DNA of 44,253 nucleotides from positions 1-44,253 of the forward strand of contig JAKBTL010000049.1 of NCBI GenBank assembly GCA_021844425.1, given 5' to 3'. Every line of letters starts with the position of its first letter. Position 1 is the stretch's first letter. The translations under genes were made by a program, and so were the position numbers. The stretch is from Actinomycetes bacterium (GTDB lineage Bacteria; Actinomycetota; Acidimicrobiia; Acidimicrobiales; RAAP-2). Of this stretch, positions 41,432 to 44,253 are shown piece by piece. The notes beneath the pieces were generated by a model, which was given only the letters and a program-made list of their open reading frames with translations, was not told where the DNA came from and searched no databases.

Positions 41432-42624
41432 CGAGCGAGGGTCCGCCGGTCATCTATCTCGACCACAACGCGACGACGCCGCTCGCGCCAGAGGTGGCCG
41501 ATGCCATGGCGCCGTACCTCGGCGCCGAGTTCGGCAATCCCTCGAGCGACCACGCGCTCGGACGGCGCGCCCGCCGAGCAGTCGAAGAGGCACGAGCAGC
41601 CGTCGCCGCCCTCATCGGGGCCGCTTCAGAGGAGGTCGTGTTCACCTCGGGCGGCACCGAGTCGAACAACCTCGCCATCCGGGGCGTCGCGGCACAGGCG
41701 CCTTCGGTTCGGTGCCGCATCGTGACCTCGGCGGTCGAACATCCGGCGACGACCGCACCCTTGGCGCTGCTCGAAACCTCTGGATGGACGCTCACCCGTG
41801 TGCCCGTCGCCGAGTCAGGGATCCTCGATGTCGACGCCGCGCTCGCCGCGCTCGGAGACGACGTGGCACTCGTCACCGTGATGCTCGCCCAGAACGAGAC
41901 CGGCGCCCTCATGCCCGTCGCCGCGCTCGCCGCCGCCGCCCGGGCCCACGGGACGGTCGTCCACACCGATGCCGCACAGGCGATCGCCAAGATCCCTGTC
42001 TCAGTCGCAGATCTCGGCGTGGACCTGCTGTCGATCGCCGGCCACAAGTGCTACGGCCCAAAGGGCGTCGGCGCCCTCTACGTCCGCCGGGGCACGCCGC
42101 TCTTGCCGCTTCTCGTCGGGGCCGGCCAAGAGGGTGGCCTGCGGCCCGGGACCGAGAACGTGGCGGGCATAGTCGGCCTCGGCGCAGCCGCCCGCCTCGC
42201 CATGGACCACCTCGAGACCGACGCTGCTCGGATCGCCCAGCTCCGAGACGAGCTGTGGTCGGCACTGTCGGCGAGGGTGGGCGGGACCCTCCGCCACACC
42301 CCCGACGACGCCTGCCTACCGAACACCCTGCTCGTCTCCTTCCCCGGCGTCCTCGGCGCCGACGTCCTTGCCCGGGTCCCCCAGCTGGCGGCGTCCACCG
42401 GGTCCGCCTGCCACGCCGGCGAGCACACACCGAACGCCACGCTCCTCGCCATGGGCGTCGCCCCCGAGGTCGCCCTCGGCGCGGTGCGGCTCTCGCTCGG
42501 TCGCGGCACCACCCGGGTCGACGTCGAGGGGGCCGTGGAGCTGCTGGCCGGCGCCCATGGGGCCCTTGTCGCCACCATGCCGTCACTGACAAGTCCCAGC
42601 ACGAGCAAAGGAATGCCCCGATGA
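41428..42624 (+). CDS. Cysteine desulfurase (NifS/IscS-like)
   Basis: This 398-aa PLP enzyme has PLP lysine K207 (SIAGHKCYGPKG), H105 stacking region (EHPATT), GGTESNN near 75-81, and catalytic Cys328 (STGSACHAGEHTP) on its mobile loop. It takes sulfur from cysteine as an enzyme persulfide. Its position between the persulfide-sensing ArsR-rhodanese and the DsrE-like gene suggests the persulfide is passed on. Overlaps the DsrE gene by 4 nt (ATGA). Confidence 0.92.
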   Translation: MTSEGPPVIYLDHNATTPLAPEVADAMAPYLGAEFGNPSSDHALGRRARRAVEEARAAVAALIGAASEEVVFTSGGTESNNLAIRGVAAQAPSVRCRIVTSAVEHPATTAPLALLETSGWTLTRVPVAESGILDVDAALAALGDDVALVTVMLAQNETGALMPVAALAAAARAHGTVVHTDAAQAIAKIPVSVADLGVDLLSIAGHKCYGPKGVGALYVRRGTPLLPLLVGAGQEGGLRPGTENVAGIVGLGAAARLAMDHLETDAARIAQLRDELWSALSARVGGTLRHTPDDACLPNTLLVSFPGVLGADVLARVPQLAASTGSACHAGEHTPNATLLAMGVAPEVALGAVRLSLGRGTTRVDVEGAVELLAGAHGALVATMPSLTSPSTSKGMPR

Positions 42625-42971
42625 AGATCCTCGTCGTCTTGAACGACCCGCCCTATGGCACCGAACGTTCCTACAACGGCCTGCGCCTCGCCGGCGCGCT
42701 CTCCAAGCGTGAGGGTGTCGAGGTGCGGGTGTTCCTCTTCGGCGACGCCGTCGGCTGCGCGATAAGGAACCAGAAGGTCCCCGACGGCTACTACCACCTC
42801 GACCGAATGGTCACCGCCGTCGTCCGCCACGGCGGGGAGATCGGCTGCTGCGGCACGTGCATGGACGCCCGGGGCCTCGCCGACGAGCTGCTCGTCGACG
42901 GCGCCCGTCGCTCGACGCTGGAGGAGGCGACCGACTGGACGATCTGGGCGGACAAGGTGGTGAGCTTCTGA
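42621..42971 (+). CDS. DsrE-like sulfur carrier
   Basis: This 116-aa DsrE/F-type alpha/beta protein has a cysteine-rich loop (C76, C77, C80 in GCCGTCMDARG) for sulfur relay. Overlaps both neighbours (ATGA and TGATG). It probably carries persulfide sulfur from the desulfurase toward the flavoprotein or to a tRNA/thiol acceptor. Confidence 0.87.
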   Translation: MKILVVLNDPPYGTERSYNGLRLAGALSKREGVEVRVFLFGDAVGCAIRNQKVPDGYYHLDRMVTAVVRHGGEIGCCGTCMDARGLADELLVDGARRSTLEEATDWTIWADKVVSF

Positions 42972-44188
42972 TGGGCCCCGTACGCATCGTGATCGTCGGC
43001 GGCTCCTTCGGAGGGCTGACCACCGCCTACGAGCTCCGCCGACGCCTCACCCCCGAGCGCGCCGAGATCACCCTTCTCGCCAGAGACGACCAGTTCCGCT
43101 TCGTCCCGTCCTTCCCCTGGGTGGCGACCGGGCGGCGCCGCCTCGAGCAGATCTCCTTCCCGCTCGCCGGCCCGCTCGCCAAAAAGCAGGTCCGTTTCGC
43201 GAACGAGACGGTCACCCACATCGACACCGCCGCCAAGGTGGTCGCGACTGACGCCGCCGAGCACCCCTACGACTTCCTCGTCGTCGCCACCGGGCACCGC
43301 AGCGCGAACGAGGCCGTCCCCGGCCTCGGGCCCTTCGACGGCCCCGGGCACTCGCCGATGTCGGCACCGGAGACCGAGGAGCTCGCCCAGGCGATCGGGC
43401 GGCTCCTCGCCGAGCCCGGACCGGTCGTCATCGGGGCGGCCCCGGGCGCGAGCTGCATCGGACCGGTCTACGAGCTCGCCTTCGAGCTCGACCACCTGCT
43501 GCGCCGCCGCGGGCTTCGCCACCAGGTCCCGATGAGCCTGCTCACCCCCGAGCCGTTCCTCGGCCACATGGGAATGGGCGGCGCCGGCACCATCCGCCAG
43601 CTCCTCGAGGCCGCCCTCGAGGAACGAGACATCGCCTATCGCACCTCCGCCGCGATCACCCGGATCACCGAGGACGCCGTCGAGACCGCCGATGCAGCCC
43701 CGACTCCCTCGGTATGCTCAATCATCATCCCGCCCCTCGCCGGCGCCGAGGCGGTCGCTGCGAGCGAAGGACTTGCCAACCCGAAGGGCTTCGTGCCCGT
43801 CGACGACCACTACCGTCATGCGGTAGCCGACGGTGTCTACGCCGTCGGCGTCGCCGTCGCTCTCCCCCCGGTCGACGCCACCGCGGTGCCGGTGAACTTC
43901 CCGAAGACCGGCCACATGACCGAGCAGATGGCGAAGATCGCCGCCGCCGACCTCGCGGCGCGCCTCCAAGGCCACGAAGCCCCCACCGCCGAGCTGTCGG
44001 CCCGCTGCATCCTCGACATGGGTGACCGCGCCGCCTACCTCGCCGTCGATCCCGTCCGCCCGCCGCGCAACCGCATCCCGACGGTCTCCGAAGGACGACC
44101 CTGGCTCGTCGCCAAGATGGCGTTCGAGCGGACCTACCTCGCCTTCGCCCGGCGCGGGAAGCTCGTGCCGACGACCCTCGGATGGTGA
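42971..44188 (+). CDS. sqr: Sulfide:quinone oxidoreductase-like flavoprotein
   Basis: This 405-aa protein starts at ATG 42971, overlapping the DsrE stop (TGATG). Its FAD-binding GGSFGG (10-15) and VVATGHR (104-110) are followed by GASC162xGPVYE, the cysteine signature of the SQR family, with another Cys near 267 and one near 372. The ending PKTGHMTEQMA is typical. It would oxidise sulfide to polysulfur or persulfide and reduce quinone at the membrane. The gene order makes sense as a sulfide-detoxification route sensed by the ArsR-rhodanese. Confidence 0.88.
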   Translation: MGPVRIVIVGGSFGGLTTAYELRRRLTPERAEITLLARDDQFRFVPSFPWVATGRRRLEQISFPLAGPLAKKQVRFANETVTHIDTAAKVVATDAAEHPYDFLVVATGHRSANEAVPGLGPFDGPGHSPMSAPETEELAQAIGRLLAEPGPVVIGAAPGASCIGPVYELAFELDHLLRRRGLRHQVPMSLLTPEPFLGHMGMGGAGTIRQLLEAALEERDIAYRTSAAITRITEDAVETADAAPTPSVCSIIIPPLAGAEAVAASEGLANPKGFVPVDDHYRHAVADGVYAVGVAVALPPVDATAVPVNFPKTGHMTEQMAKIAAADLAARLQGHEAPTAELSARCILDMGDRAAYLAVDPVRPPRNRIPTVSEGRPWLVAKMAFERTYLAFARRGKLVPTTLGW

Positions 44189-44253
44189 GGGCTGCACGAG
44201 CGACCAGCGCGTCGTCGTCCTTGCAGGGGCGTCGACGCGCTCGTACGGGTCCG

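Noticed and set aside
1..44253. CRISPR array or rRNA genes
   Set aside because: No regularly spaced repeats and no rRNA-like sequence were seen.

Overview
This is a GC-rich bacterial window that looks actinobacterial. The signs are frequent GTG/TTG starts, many ATGA/GTGA/TGATG gene overlaps, probable leaderless starts, and families common in Actinomycetota (DUF3105, ChrB N-terminal domain, CsoR, ArsR-rhodanese). No rRNA or complete tRNA is present, so the assignment rests on style and gene families only.

Layout. (1) 0-2.3 kb is an integration scar. It holds the 3' half of an initiator tRNA with its terminator, a small SDR/MarR pair controlled by a clear palindromic operator, then a second copy of the terminator and tRNA-tail sequence. 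(2) 2.05-28.4 kb is an accessory (defence) island bounded by 19-bp identical direct repeats. It contains a four-gene XRE/membrane/HEPN-like operon; a ubiquitin-like conjugation operon (UBL, E2-like, JAB-E1 fusion) divergent from a sigma factor/unknown/Rad50-like operon; a Druantia-like block (92 aa, 964 aa, 364 aa, a 1844-aa DUF1998 helicase, a PD-(D/E)XK Fe-S nuclease); a convergent GHKL ATPase plus DUF4338 (DruA-family) pair; a small ribbon-helix-helix-like protein sharing a 36-bp operator with that pair; and a 1.19-kb DDE insertion sequence that appears to have cut an HTH gene. (3) 28.0-30.3 kb is scar tissue with gene relics plus a Cj0069/ATP-grasp-like gene. (4) 30.3-35 kb is a membrane and stress set: PAP2 phosphatase, ChrB-N/MFS/DedA, and an ArsP-type permease. 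(5) 35-40.5 kb is a copper-resistance regulon (copZ-copA-csoR, a cupredoxin with a Met-rich segment, DUF3105, a SHOCT membrane protein) with CsoR-like boxes at two promoters. (6) 40.6-44.2 kb is a tightly coupled sulfur operon: ArsR-rhodanese sensor, cysteine desulfurase, DsrE-like protein and a sulfide:quinone oxidoreductase-like flavoprotein.

The most interesting unit is 5.3-10.96 kb. A UBL/E2/JAB-E1 cassette lies back to back with a sigma factor and a Rad50-like ATPase, and its E2-like protein contains no cysteine at all. Next is the 11.3-25.8 kb block, which has the Druantia helicase and DUF4338 hallmarks but extra partners (PD-(D/E)XK, GHKL ATPase, two large unrecognised proteins). Functional statements are inferences from motifs and context; no searches were run.
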